This document shows positions 1-6,770 of a stretch of DNA of 8,635 nucleotides, piece by piece (position 1 is the stretch's first letter; each line of letters begins with the position of its first letter). A program made the position numbers and the translations under genes. Location: contig JALGZU010000161.1 of NCBI GenBank assembly GCA_025774735.1, positions 1 to 8,635 of the forward strand. Reading direction: 5' to 3'. A model generated the notes under the pieces. It made no database searches. It was not told the DNA's origin and was given only the letters and a program-made list of their open reading frames with translations. Source of the DNA: a candidate division LCP-89 bacterium. GTDB taxonomy: Bacteria > Electryoneota > B3-LCP.

Positions 1-1
1 T

Positions 2-1648
2 GATGCTATATTCAACGCCCTCAATGACGAACTCACACGCTCGCTCGCGCAACTTACCATGGAGGGTATGGCAGCTCCCTATTTCTTAAGCTACCGGGTG
101 CGGGATTTTCAGACGTATACGATAACCGCCCGTTACGGCAGTCTGACCAGGGAGGTGGAATCGCAGGACCGGTTCCTGTATATCGATCTGCGGGTCGGGG
201 ATGAGGCGCGGGATAACAGCAACTATTTCGGTAGCTGGCGAGACGTGATGAGGCGGCGCGTGGGCATCGTCGAAGAGAACCATTACGACGCCCTGCGGCA
301 TCAGCTCTGGTACCATACTGATAGAGCCTATAAGTCGGCTCTGGAGAACCTTGCGAGGAAGAAGGCGTACCTTCAATCCCATCCGGTTAAAGAGGAGGTC
401 CCCGACTTTTCACAGGCTGAAAAATACGAATACATAGCTGAATTGGCCAGTCTGGAACCGGCGAATTTCATTACTGAGGAACTGTTAGAGGAAGCGGGTG
501 AGGCGTTTACCAGCTACCCAGCGCTCCTGGACTGGAACGTCGAATACACAGCCGTGGCTCTGAACCAGTGGTACCTCAATTCCGAGGGGAGCAAGCATCG
601 GAAAGGTCACCTCTACCATTTCCTCGAAGTAACCGCCACGGCTCAGGCGGAGGATGGACAGCGCTTGAGCAATTTTCTTCAGTACATCACGACCGAAGCG
701 GAAGAGTTACCCTCAAGGGATGAACTTCTCGATGATTTGAGCCATTTTGCGGAAGAGCTCGAGCAGATGGCCAATGCGGAGGCAGTGGATGAATTCGTGG
801 GGCCGGTTCTCTTTACCGATTGGGCGGCGGCACAATTCCTCTCCCAGATTATGATCGAGCAGCTCGTGCTCTCTCGTGAACCGATCCTGCCGGAGGACTG
901 GATGCACCAGTATTTCCCGGTGGGGAAATTGTCCGGAAAGGTCAAGAGAAGGCTGTTCCCGGATTTCGTCTCCATCAGCGACGAACCGCTGCGAACAGAG
1001 TGGGAAGGTGAGAAACTGACGGGAACGCAGCTAGTAGACGATGAAGGTGTCGCCTGCCAACCGATTACCCTGGTCGAAAAGGGCAGGCTCCTAACCCTGC
1101 CTCTGGGTCGCCAGCCCACCAAGAAGATCAACCGTTCGAACGGCCACGCCCGTTCGACGCCTTTCCAGTACATACTGCCTGGGATCACCAATCTGGTGGT
1201 TTCAACGTCGAAGCCGCAATCTATGAAGAAGATGAAGAAGGAGTTACAGCGGGTCTGCAGGGAACAAGAGGTGGAATATGGTCTCCTGATAAAGCGGCTG
1301 GACGATCCAGGTTTCACAAGATCTTATCGCTGGTCAGATGCAGAGGAGAGCACAGAATCGCTCTTGACAGCGCCGGTGACCGCCTACAAGGTGTACGCCA
1401 AAGACGGGAGGATGGAGCCGGTGCGAGGTTTGGTATTCGACGAAGTGACCGTGAGGACGCTACGGGATATTCTGGCGATGGGGAACGACGAGGCGGTCTA
1501 CAATATGACCCAGTACGCCCTATTCGAAGAGGCGAAGTACCCCGCTTCGATTATCACTCCCTCGATTCTGGTTGAAGAGATGGAGCTGAAGGGCAGCAGC
1601 ACTCACGAACCACTCCCGTTTTCAGCCAATCCCTTCTTCGCTGAGTGA
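2..1648 (+). CDS. TldD/PmbA-family protein, 5' partial, zinc motif degenerate
   Basis: The reading frame stays open to the left edge (from base 2, 19 codons before the first ATG at 59). Those codons read like the family's N-terminal DELxRS helix, so the gene starts outside the window and the ATG at 59 is internal. About 548 codons are visible, ending in TGA. Family marks are PYFLSYRV near the visible start, LRVGD, the DALRHQLWYHTDRAYKSALE block, a PDFS segment, the GPVLF strand, and a C-terminal ITPSILVEEMEL block typical of the long TldD/PmbA relatives in Myxococcota, Acidobacteriota and FCB bacteria. TldD/TldE proteins act on peptides or their modified forms. Here the site expected to carry HExxxH reads LSQIMIE (839-859) and no C-terminal Cys ligand is visible, so zinc proteolysis is doubtful. 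Many long relatives carry a signal peptide; that part is not visible. It converges on the dehydrogenase operon and shows no functional link to it. Confidence 0.82.
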   Translation, partial: DAIFNALNDELTRSLAQLTMEGMAAPYFLSYRVRDFQTYTITARYGSLTREVESQDRFLYIDLRVGDEARDNSNYFGSWRDVMRRRVGIVEENHYDALRHQLWYHTDRAYKSALENLARKKAYLQSHPVKEEVPDFSQAEKYEYIAELASLEPANFITEELLEEAGEAFTSYPALLDWNVEYTAVALNQWYLNSEGSKHRKGHLYHFLEVTATAQAEDGQRLSNFLQYITTEAEELPSRDELLDDLSHFAEELEQMANAEAVDEFVGPVLFTDWAAAQFLSQIMIEQLVLSREPILPEDWMHQYFPVGKLSGKVKRRLFPDFVSISDEPLRTEWEGEKLTGTQLVDDEGVACQPITLVEKGRLLTLPLGRQPTKKINRSNGHARSTPFQYILPGITNLVVSTSKPQSMKKMKKELQRVCREQEVEYGLLIKRLDDPGFTRSYRWSDAEESTESLLTAPVTAYKVYAKDGRMEPVRGLVFDEVTVRTLRDILAMGNDEAVYNMTQYALFEEAKYPASIITPSILVEEMELKGSSTHEPLPFSANPFFAE

Positions 1649-1678
1649 CGGATTCCAACCCAGATCCCCCGATACCTG

Positions 1679-1716
1679 AGAAGGCCAGATTTATAATCTG
1701 GCCTTCTTTGTATTTT
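1679..1716 (+). terminator. Intrinsic terminator between convergent genes
   Basis: A perfect 13-bp stem (1679-1691 pairing with 1695-1707) closes a 3-nt loop. It is followed on the plus strand by a T-rich run (TTGTATTTT). It lies 30 nt after the TldD-family stop codon. The minus-strand operon ends 39 nt to its right (stop at 1747). On that strand the hairpin is followed by CAGGTATC rather than a T tract, so it is a good terminator for the plus gene and at best a weak or shared one for the operon. Confidence 0.82.
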
Positions 1717-1746
1717 GTCAGGACAACGAGAGACTCAGCGGTTGAG

Positions 1747-2208
1747 CTACGTATCACAGGAGTTCAAACGAGTATCCCGCCTGAATAACGCCTCATCGTA
1801 GCGCCTTTTCTCTTCGGCTGTCTCGGGCAGTACGGAAGGTATCGGAGTCGGCTTGCCTTCGTCATCCATCGCCACGTAGGTGAGATATGCTGAGGCAGTG
1901 TGATTGAGTTCGCCCGTCCGGGTGTTTTCTGAGAATACTTTAACGCCTACTTCCAACGAGGTCTTGAAGGTTCGGTTCACCGAGGCTTTCAAGACGATCA
2001 GGTGGCCGACCTTGATGGGCGACAGAAATGATAAAGAATCCACGGCGGCGGTGACGACCATACGGTTGGTGTGCCTGCGCCCGGCAATGGATCCCGTAAT
2101 GTCGATGAGCTGCATGACTTTACCGCCGAATATCGTGCCGAAATTGTTGGCATCATTGGGAAAAACGACTTCAGTCTTGGCCGGGATTGTGGATTCAAGC
2201 TTAGCCAT
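1747..2208 (-). CDS. Acyl-CoA thioesterase, hotdog fold (YciA/BACH type)
   Basis: This 153-residue single-hotdog protein would hydrolyse acyl-CoA to free acid and CoA in the cytoplasm. The family block is present: N21 in DANNFGTIFGG, the helix KVMQLID with D36 (the usual Asn/Asp active pair of YciA/BACH enzymes), then VVTAAVDSLSFLSPIKVG and the strand SAYLTYVAMDDEGKP. The length is normal for the YciA-like group. The ATG lies 8 nt after the E2 stop codon, with only a weak GAG-type ribosome site, so translation is probably coupled to E2. It is the last gene of the operon. Its position suggests it acts on the acyl-CoA made by the dehydrogenase complex (acetyl-CoA or a branched short-chain acyl-CoA), but hotdog thioesterases have broad substrate ranges and the true substrate cannot be read from the sequence. 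Confidence 0.88.
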   Translation of the reverse strand: MAKLESTIPAKTEVVFPNDANNFGTIFGGKVMQLIDITGSIAGRRHTNRMVVTAAVDSLSFLSPIKVGHLIVLKASVNRTFKTSLEVGVKVFSENTRTGELNHTASAYLTYVAMDDEGKPTPIPSVLPETAEEKRRYDEALFRRDTRLNSCDT

Positions 2209-2216
2209 CGGTTAAC

Positions 2217-3548
2217 TCAAATTGTTGCATCGAGATCGTAGTTTTCCATGTGATACACGAGCCGTTCCAGGAATTGTCCGGCCAGCGCGCCGTCTATAAT
2301 CCGGTGGTCGTATGAGAGCGATAGGTACATCATGGGGCGCACGGTTATGGCATCATCACCTACCACCACTGGACGTTTGACAATCGCCCCGATGCCCAGG
2401 ATGGCCAGGTTAGGCTGGTTTATGATTGGCGATCCGAAGAGGTTGCCGAAAACGCCCGGATTGGTAATGGAGAAAGTCGATCCGTGCACCTCATCCGGGC
2501 TCAGGCGCTTGGTCCGGGCTCTCTCCGAGAGATCGTTGACCGCTCTCGCCAGCGCCAGCAGGTTCATTCCGTCCGCACCCCCTATCACCGGTACGATCAA
2601 GCCGTTTTCCAGAGCCACCGCCATTCCCATATTGACGTAGTGTTTGACGATGATATTCTCCCCATCCAGGGAAGCATTCAACCAGGGGTACTCCTTCAAC
2701 GCCTTGATGGTCGCCTCAATGATAATCGGTGTGTAAGTCAGCTTGAAGCCTTCCCGTCTCTGGAATTCAGCCTTGTGACGCTCTCTGAATTTAACAATAT
2801 TCGACATGTCAGCTTCTGAAACTGAGGTGACATGGGGTGCCGTAAAGGCTGACTTTACCATGTGTTCAGCGATCTTCTGTCGCATCACGTCCATGGGGAC
2901 GATTTCTTCGCCTTCGCCAACGGTCGGTGAAGCCGCTGGTGCTTCGGGTTGAACTACAGGAGCTTTCACAGCAGGTACTGCTTTTGCTGGAACTGGTGCC
3001 TTGCCACGCTTTTCCAGGTATGCCTCGAGATCCTTTTTGGTGACTCGTCCGCTGGCGCCGCTGCCTGCAATGCTGTCGAGTTCAGCTTGCGATATCGATT
3101 CTTCCTCGGCAATTTTGCGCACGAGCGGCGAATAGAATCGCTTCTCTGTAGCTACCACCGCCTTCTCTTTATCCGGTTTTCGCTTCACTGTGACGGCTTC
3201 TTCGCCAGGACCAGTGCCATAGGCTACGGCGGGCGCGGCTGGGGCTTTCTCCTTGGCTGCTTCTTCCTTCGCTGGTTCCGCCGGTTTTTCTACGACTTTT
3301 GCCTGGGAAGCGTCCGTCTCAATGACAGCGATAGGCTTTCCCACTTCAATCGTCTCACCCTCTTGTGCCAATATCTCCACCAGAACGCCTGCGGCAGGTG
3401 ATGGAATCTCAGAGTCCACCTTGTCCGTGCTAATCTCGAGGATGTCCTCATCTTTTTCGACGGTATCACCGACCTGCTTGAGCCATTTGAGGATAGTACC
3501 TTCGGCGACCGATTCGCCTAATTGCGGCATGTTAACGTTGACACGCAT
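2217..3548 (-). CDS. 2-oxo acid dehydrogenase E2 (dihydrolipoamide acyltransferase)
   Basis: This is the core of the complex; it transfers the acyl group from the lipoyl arm to CoA. Domains in order are: one N-terminal lipoyl domain (residues 1-78) with the lipoylation site in STDKVDSE (K43); an Ala/Pro/Lys/Glu-rich flexible linker (about 80-135); a peripheral-subunit-binding domain (about 138-178, YSPLVRKIAEEE then GSGASGRVTKKDLEAYL); a second Ala/Pro linker; and the catalytic domain from about 215, with APHVTSVSEADMS, STFSITNPGVFG and the active-site motif SYDHRIIDG (H415, D419). The length of 443 residues is normal for a single-lipoyl E2. The ATG has a clear Shine-Dalgarno site. The gene follows the ferritin-like gene instead of adjoining E1beta, which is unusual. 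Whether the acyl group is acetyl or branched-chain is not decided by motifs I can read, so no pdhC or bkdB symbol is assigned. Confidence 0.95.
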   Translation of the reverse strand: MRVNVNMPQLGESVAEGTILKWLKQVGDTVEKDEDILEISTDKVDSEIPSPAAGVLVEILAQEGETIEVGKPIAVIETDASQAKVVEKPAEPAKEEAAKEKAPAAPAVAYGTGPGEEAVTVKRKPDKEKAVVATEKRFYSPLVRKIAEEESISQAELDSIAGSGASGRVTKKDLEAYLEKRGKAPVPAKAVPAVKAPVVQPEAPAASPTVGEGEEIVPMDVMRQKIAEHMVKSAFTAPHVTSVSEADMSNIVKFRERHKAEFQRREGFKLTYTPIIIEATIKALKEYPWLNASLDGENIIVKHYVNMGMAVALENGLIVPVIGGADGMNLLALARAVNDLSERARTKRLSPDEVHGSTFSITNPGVFGNLFGSPIINQPNLAILGIGAIVKRPVVVGDDAITVRPMMYLSLSYDHRIIDGALAGQFLERLVYHMENYDLDATI

Positions 3549-3556
3549 GGTTGGGA

Positions 3557-3564
3557 TCCTTCCT
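3557..3564 (-). promoter_or_regulatory. Ribosome binding site of the E2 gene
   Basis: On the minus strand the sequence reads AGGAAGGA, ending 8 nt before the ATG. It is the best Shine-Dalgarno match in the window and fixes the E2 start. Confidence 0.75.
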
Positions 3565-3613
3565 GAGCGTCTGTAATCTCAATATAATAAAAAGGGGCGA
3601 TTTGAATGAATAA

Positions 3614-3889
3614 TTATTCGGGACCGCTGACCTCACCACTGGACAGTGCCTGATCGGTAAACATCCGGGCTTTGATTTCTTCCAACTGGCGCTGGAGATT
3701 CTGCTTGTGAACGAGTTCTTCCTGAGCGAGCTGAAGGAAGAGGTCCTTCTCGACCTTATTGCACGCCCGGTCGTGGGCTATCATGTAGAACAGGTGGGCT
3801 GATTCCTCCTTCTTGATAGCCATCTCCAGAATTTCCCGCACGGATGTAAGATCCCCGATGTCCTTGATCTCATTTAGGCCGTCTTTCAT
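3614..3889 (-). CDS. Half-size ferritin-like (two-helix) protein
   Basis: This 91-residue protein looks like half of a ferritin/rubrerythrin four-helix bundle. Helix 1 spans about residues 15-40 (EILEMAIKKEESAHLFYMIA) and helix 2 about 45-75 (EKDLFLQLAQEELVHKQNL). Candidate iron ligands are E28, Y35 and the ExxH pair E58/H61. The order E-x6-Y and then ExxH is that of rubrerythrin-like domains. As I recall it, the 30-residue spacing between the two Glu also matches encapsulated ferritins. A functional site would need at least a dimer. The last 15 residues are polar and do not look like an encapsulin-targeting tail. There is no rubredoxin domain or CxxC pair. A GAGG ribosome site at 3895-3898 supports the ATG. 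The gene sits between E1beta and E2 on the same strand, so it is co-transcribed with the complex. Function is unknown; iron handling or oxidant protection is an inference. Confidence 0.8.
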   Translation of the reverse strand: MKDGLNEIKDIGDLTSVREILEMAIKKEESAHLFYMIAHDRACNKVEKDLFLQLAQEELVHKQNLQRQLEEIKARMFTDQALSSGEVSGPE

Positions 3890-3995
3890 GTTCGCCTCGA
3901 TGGTTTCAATCTCGCCTTACCCGGAAATCAGAGCGATATATTTCACAACCTGAAATTGTTAGGATCGTCCAGGATTATGATTTAAGGTGCTTCAA

Positions 3996-4970
3996 TCAAT
4001 ATTCCAGCAGATCTCGCAGGGCTTTTAGTACTTTCTCTTTATTCGGTAAGAAGAATTCTTCAAGCGGCGGAGCGTAGGGAATTGGAATATCCAGACCCGC
4101 CAGTCTCTTGACCGGAGCATCCAGGTATTCGAACCCGTGTTCAGCGATGTGTCCGGCCCATTCTCCAGCCAGACCACCGGTCAGGGTGTCTTCCTGCAAA
4201 AGCAGTACGCGGCTGCATCGTTTCACCGTATCGATGATCAACTCCTTGTCGTAAGGCAGCAAACTGCGCAGGTCAATGACTTCGATTTCAATGCCTTCTT
4301 GTGCCAGCTCCTCGGCGGCTTCCAGCGCGACGTGAACCATGGCAGCATAGGTGATGACGGTCGCGTCACTACCCGGCCGCTTGATGTCACCCACGCCGAT
4401 GGGGACGGTGAAATCATCCTTGGGGATTTCTTCTTTGATGCGCCGGTAGAGGTATTTATGTTCGAAGAAGAGGACCGGATTGTCGTCTCGGATGGCGGAT
4501 TTCAGGAGGCCCTTGGCGTCATAGGGCGTCGAAGGCGCGAGTACCTTCAGCCCGGGAGTGCGTGTGAACCAGGCCTCCGGATTTTGCGAGTGGAAAGGTC
4601 CACCGTGTACATTACCTCCGCTGGGGCCGCGGATGACCATGGGGACATTGAAACCGGACCGGTAATACATCTTGGCGGACACATTGACGACCTGGTTGAA
4701 TCCGGTCGTGATGAAATCCATGAACTGCATTTCTGCGATGGGCCTGAAACCCGCCATGGCGGCGCCGGTGGCCACTCCAATGATGGCGGATTCCGACAGC
4801 GGCGTGTCCAGAATGCGCTCCGGTCCGAATTCATCGAGGAAACCTGCCGTTACTCGGAATGCACCGCCGTAAATACCGATATCTTCGCCCAGTTGGAAGA
4901 CACTCTCATCCCTGAGCATCTCTTCCCGCAGCGCCTCGGATATCGCTTGAATATAGGTAATCTCAGCCAT
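3996..4970 (-). CDS. 2-oxo acid dehydrogenase E1 component, beta subunit
   Basis: This is the beta chain of the alpha2beta2 thiamine-diphosphate decarboxylase that starts the cycle. Its length of 324 residues is standard. Motifs visible are GEDIGIYGGAFRVT (28-41); LDTPLSESAI with E60, the Glu that activates the thiamine ring in the family; EMQFMDF; and GGPFHSQNPEAWF with H127, which matches the catalytic His of E1beta. Further on are PGLKVLAPSTPYDAKGLL, EHKYLYR, VIDLRSLLPYD and the C-terminal PYAPPLEEFFLP segment. The ATG lies 27 nt after the E1alpha stop, preceded by a GGGA ribosome site, so the two subunits are translated together. The sequence fits both pyruvate and branched-chain 2-oxo acid enzymes, and the substrate remains open. 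Confidence 0.95.
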   Translation of the reverse strand: MAEITYIQAISEALREEMLRDESVFQLGEDIGIYGGAFRVTAGFLDEFGPERILDTPLSESAIIGVATGAAMAGFRPIAEMQFMDFITTGFNQVVNVSAKMYYRSGFNVPMVIRGPSGGNVHGGPFHSQNPEAWFTRTPGLKVLAPSTPYDAKGLLKSAIRDDNPVLFFEHKYLYRRIKEEIPKDDFTVPIGVGDIKRPGSDATVITYAAMVHVALEAAEELAQEGIEIEVIDLRSLLPYDKELIIDTVKRCSRVLLLQEDTLTGGLAGEWAGHIAEHGFEYLDAPVKRLAGLDIPIPYAPPLEEFFLPNKEKVLKALRDLLEY

Positions 4971-4997
4971 TGTATGTTCCCGTATTGAAAATCTAAA

Positions 4998-6041
4998 TTA
5001 ATCAGCGTAGACGCCTTCTAACGCGGTGTGAGGCTCCGGTTCGGGGCTGGCATCCGCGAATTCCACCGCTTCGTCGACCTCCTTCACGATCTGCTCTTCC
5101 ATCTTCTTGAGAGCGGCCTCCGTCAGCAGTCCTTTTTGAAGCAAAAACGCTTGGTAGCGCTCGATGGGATCCTTTTGTTTCCATTCTTCCAGCAATTCAG
5201 GAGGAACGTACTTGTGGTCGTCATGTTCGGAATGCCCCCGCATGCGCATAGTCATGGTTTCGATCAGGGTAGGACCCTCTCCGGCGCGAGCGCGTTCGAC
5301 TGCCTTGTAACAGGTTTCGTAGACTTCAAGAATGTTGGTACCGTCGATTTGGTATCCGGGGATGCCGTAGCCGTGCGCCCGGTCGGAAAGCTTTTCACAT
5401 ACATACTGCTTGGTGTTGGGGGTGGAGTAGGCGTACTGGTTGTTCTCAATAATCAGGATGAAAGGGACTTTCTGCACAGAAGCGAAATTTAAGCCCTCGT
5501 GGAAATCGCCTACCTGAGATCCCCCGTTACCGATGTAATTCATGACCACCGTCTTCTGACCTCGCATTTTCATCGCCAGTGCCCAGCCCACGGCGGGAGG
5601 AATCATAGCGGATAAGTGGCTGACCATGCCGACGATGTTTCTCGATTTATCGCTCAGGTGGATGTTGCCATCTTTTCCCTTGGTGGGGCTGCCGGCCTTG
5701 TTCAAATACTGGAGAAAATAGGTTCTGGGAATCTGACCGAACGCGAACTGGGCACCCAGGTCGCGAATGAGTGGAAAGAGAACGTCGCCCTTCTCCATCG
5801 AGAGATGGTACGCCGATCCCACAGCGGTCGCCTCCATGCCGGTTCCCAGATACACCCCGCCGACAACCTTACCCTGGCGGTACAGCTTAATGACGCGGAA
5901 TTCGGACTCACGGGTTAATTTCATAAGGTAGAGCATCCTTAGGTAATCATCCTTTTTAAGGCCAGGATAGGCCTTGTCCTCAATGCCGTGATCGAATTTC
6001 GGCGTCTTCGCTGCCGGTTTCTTAGTTTTTGCTTTTGGCAC
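4998..6041 (-). CDS. 2-oxo acid dehydrogenase E1 component, alpha subunit (GNG variant)
   Basis: The alpha chain binds thiamine diphosphate and Mg2+ with E1beta. Its 347 residues begin at GTG, with a GGAGA ribosome site. A Lys/Ala/Pro-rich leader (1-16) precedes the fold. Motifs are RQGKVVGGVYLGTGMEA (55-71), IRDLGAQFAFG (92-102), KGKDGNIH with H128, and the thiamine-diphosphate region 171-203. After these come DRAHGYGIPGYQIDG and MRGHSEHDDHKYVPPELLEEW. It ends in ALEGVYAD, a tail I associate with Gemmatimonadota and FCB E1alpha proteins. The diphosphate motif, normally GDG, reads GNG (N172), while the two other usual metal-side ligands, N201 and Y203 in ENNQY, are kept. Resemblance in the STPNTKQ stretch leans toward branched-chain 2-oxo acid E1, but weakly. 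The start is 2 nt after the lipB stop. Confidence 0.93.
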   Translation of the reverse strand: MPKAKTKKPAAKTPKFDHGIEDKAYPGLKKDDYLRMLYLMKLTRESEFRVIKLYRQGKVVGGVYLGTGMEATAVGSAYHLSMEKGDVLFPLIRDLGAQFAFGQIPRTYFLQYLNKAGSPTKGKDGNIHLSDKSRNIVGMVSHLSAMIPPAVGWALAMKMRGQKTVVMNYIGNGGSQVGDFHEGLNFASVQKVPFILIIENNQYAYSTPNTKQYVCEKLSDRAHGYGIPGYQIDGTNILEVYETCYKAVERARAGEGPTLIETMTMRMRGHSEHDDHKYVPPELLEEWKQKDPIERYQAFLLQKGLLTEAALKKMEEQIVKEVDEAVEFADASPEPEPHTALEGVYAD

Positions 6042-6043
6042 GC

Positions 6044-6766
6044 TTAGTCTCCAACGCTTTGAAATCGAAGTAACGATTTGGTGTCAACATTATAATTCTT
6101 TACGTTATTTGGGCCGGTTCGGTTGGTAGCTTCAGCCCCACCACCGAAAATGGAAGACATCTCTGAATCTACAGCCCTGGCGACGTCATCCAAGTTGACG
6201 CAACATCCGTTCTCTCGTTCCATTGAAGTCATCTCGACGCCGGGGATCCCGCAGGGGACAATCAAGTCGAAGGCGGACAGGTCGGTGGATACGTTCAGCG
6301 CGAATCCGTGATAGGTTACCCAGCGGCTGATCTTCACCCCGATGGAAGCAATTTTCCGGTTTCCAATCCAGACGCCGGTGTAGCCGGTATTACGACCGCC
6401 TTTTATGTTATGCCTGTCAAGCACCCGGATCAGAACCTCTTCGAGGTCTCGGAGATACCTGAGAACGTCCATTCTGCCGGGTTGGAGGCTGAGAATGGGA
6501 TACCCCACCAGTTGCCCGGGCCCGTGGTAGGTTACGTCGCCGCCGCGGTCGGTCTCCACCAGTTCAATGCCCGATTTCTCAAGTTGCTCGCTTGAATTAA
6601 TCAGGTTTTCCTTCCTGGCGGATCTCCCCAGCGTGATAACCGGAAAATGTTCCAGGAGCAACAACTGGTCCGCGATTTTATCCTGAAGACGCTTTTTGAA
6701 GAGGCTGCGCTGCAATTGGTAAGCTTCAACGTAAGGAACGCGTCCCAGATAGCGGGTTTGGATCAT
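6044..6766 (-). CDS. lipB: Octanoyl-[acyl-carrier-protein]:protein N-octanoyltransferase LipB
   Basis: LipB moves octanoate from acyl carrier protein to the lipoyl-domain lysine, the first step of lipoate assembly in the cytoplasm. The family signature is complete: FPVITLGRSA (41-50), TDRGGDVTYHGPGQLVGYPI (72-91), TGVWIGNRKIASIGVKIS with K145, HGFALNVSTDLSAF, and IVPCGIPG with the acyl-thioester cysteine C172. Lys and Cys are the known catalytic pair. The core ends near residue 206; the remaining 34 or so residues are a polar tail I cannot match to the family. The ATG at 6766 is 4 nt after the preceding stop and has no good Shine-Dalgarno site, so coupling is likely. Its place next to E1alpha fits modification of the E2 lipoyl domain encoded downstream. 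LipA, needed for sulfur insertion, is not in the window. Confidence 0.96.
   Translation of the reverse strand: MIQTRYLGRVPYVEAYQLQRSLFKKRLQDKIADQLLLLEHFPVITLGRSARKENLINSSEQLEKSGIELVETDRGGDVTYHGPGQLVGYPILSLQPGRMDVLRYLRDLEEVLIRVLDRHNIKGGRNTGYTGVWIGNRKIASIGVKISRWVTYHGFALNVSTDLSAFDLIVPCGIPGVEMTSMERENGCCVNLDDVARAVDSEMSSIFGGGAEATNRTGPNNVKNYNVDTKSLLRFQSVGD
6048..6052 (-). promoter_or_regulatory. Ribosome binding site of the E1alpha gene, inside lipB
   Basis: GGAGA on the minus strand lies 6 nt before the GTG at 6041 and overlaps the last codons of lipB. It supports the GTG start over any downstream codon and indicates translational coupling of lipB with E1alpha. Confidence 0.7.
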
Positions 6767-6770
6767 GTCG

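Noticed and set aside
59..61. ATG at 59 as the start of the TldD-family gene
   Set aside because: The frame is open to the window edge and the 19 upstream codons encode a family-like N-terminal helix, so the true start lies outside the window.
679..1317. Minus-strand open frame opposite the TldD-family gene (212 codons)
   Set aside because: Ser/Arg-rich composition with no motif, fully inside a well-supported gene on the other strand.
2949..3401. Plus-strand open frame opposite the E2 linkers, Phe/Cys/Arg-rich
   Set aside because: Its odd composition is the complement of the Ala/Lys/Glu-rich linker codons; no independent evidence for a gene.
3608..3619. Perfect 12-nt palindrome GAATAATTATTC overlapping the ferritin-like stop
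   Set aside because: Short, AT-rich and without a loop or T tract; consistent with chance and not a credible terminator or operator.
3614..3660. Encapsulin-targeting tail on the ferritin-like protein
   Set aside because: The C-terminus (ALSSGEVSGPE) lacks the Gly-Ser-Leu type hydrophobic targeting motif, and no encapsulin gene is in the window.
3890..3995. Possible promoter in the 106-nt gap between E1beta and the ferritin-like gene
   Set aside because: TTGTGA and TATATC hexamers occur but with wrong spacing; no hairpin or other element was found, so nothing is annotated there beyond the ribosome site.
4137..4988. Long open frame on the plus strand opposite E1beta (283 codons)
   Set aside because: It mirrors a strongly conserved E1beta gene, has no recognisable domain, and is His/Asp/Val-rich as expected of an antisense shadow.
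2217..6041. Assigning pdh or bkd gene symbols to E1 and E2
   Set aside because: Motifs common to both families dominate; a few residues lean toward branched-chain substrates but not enough to decide.
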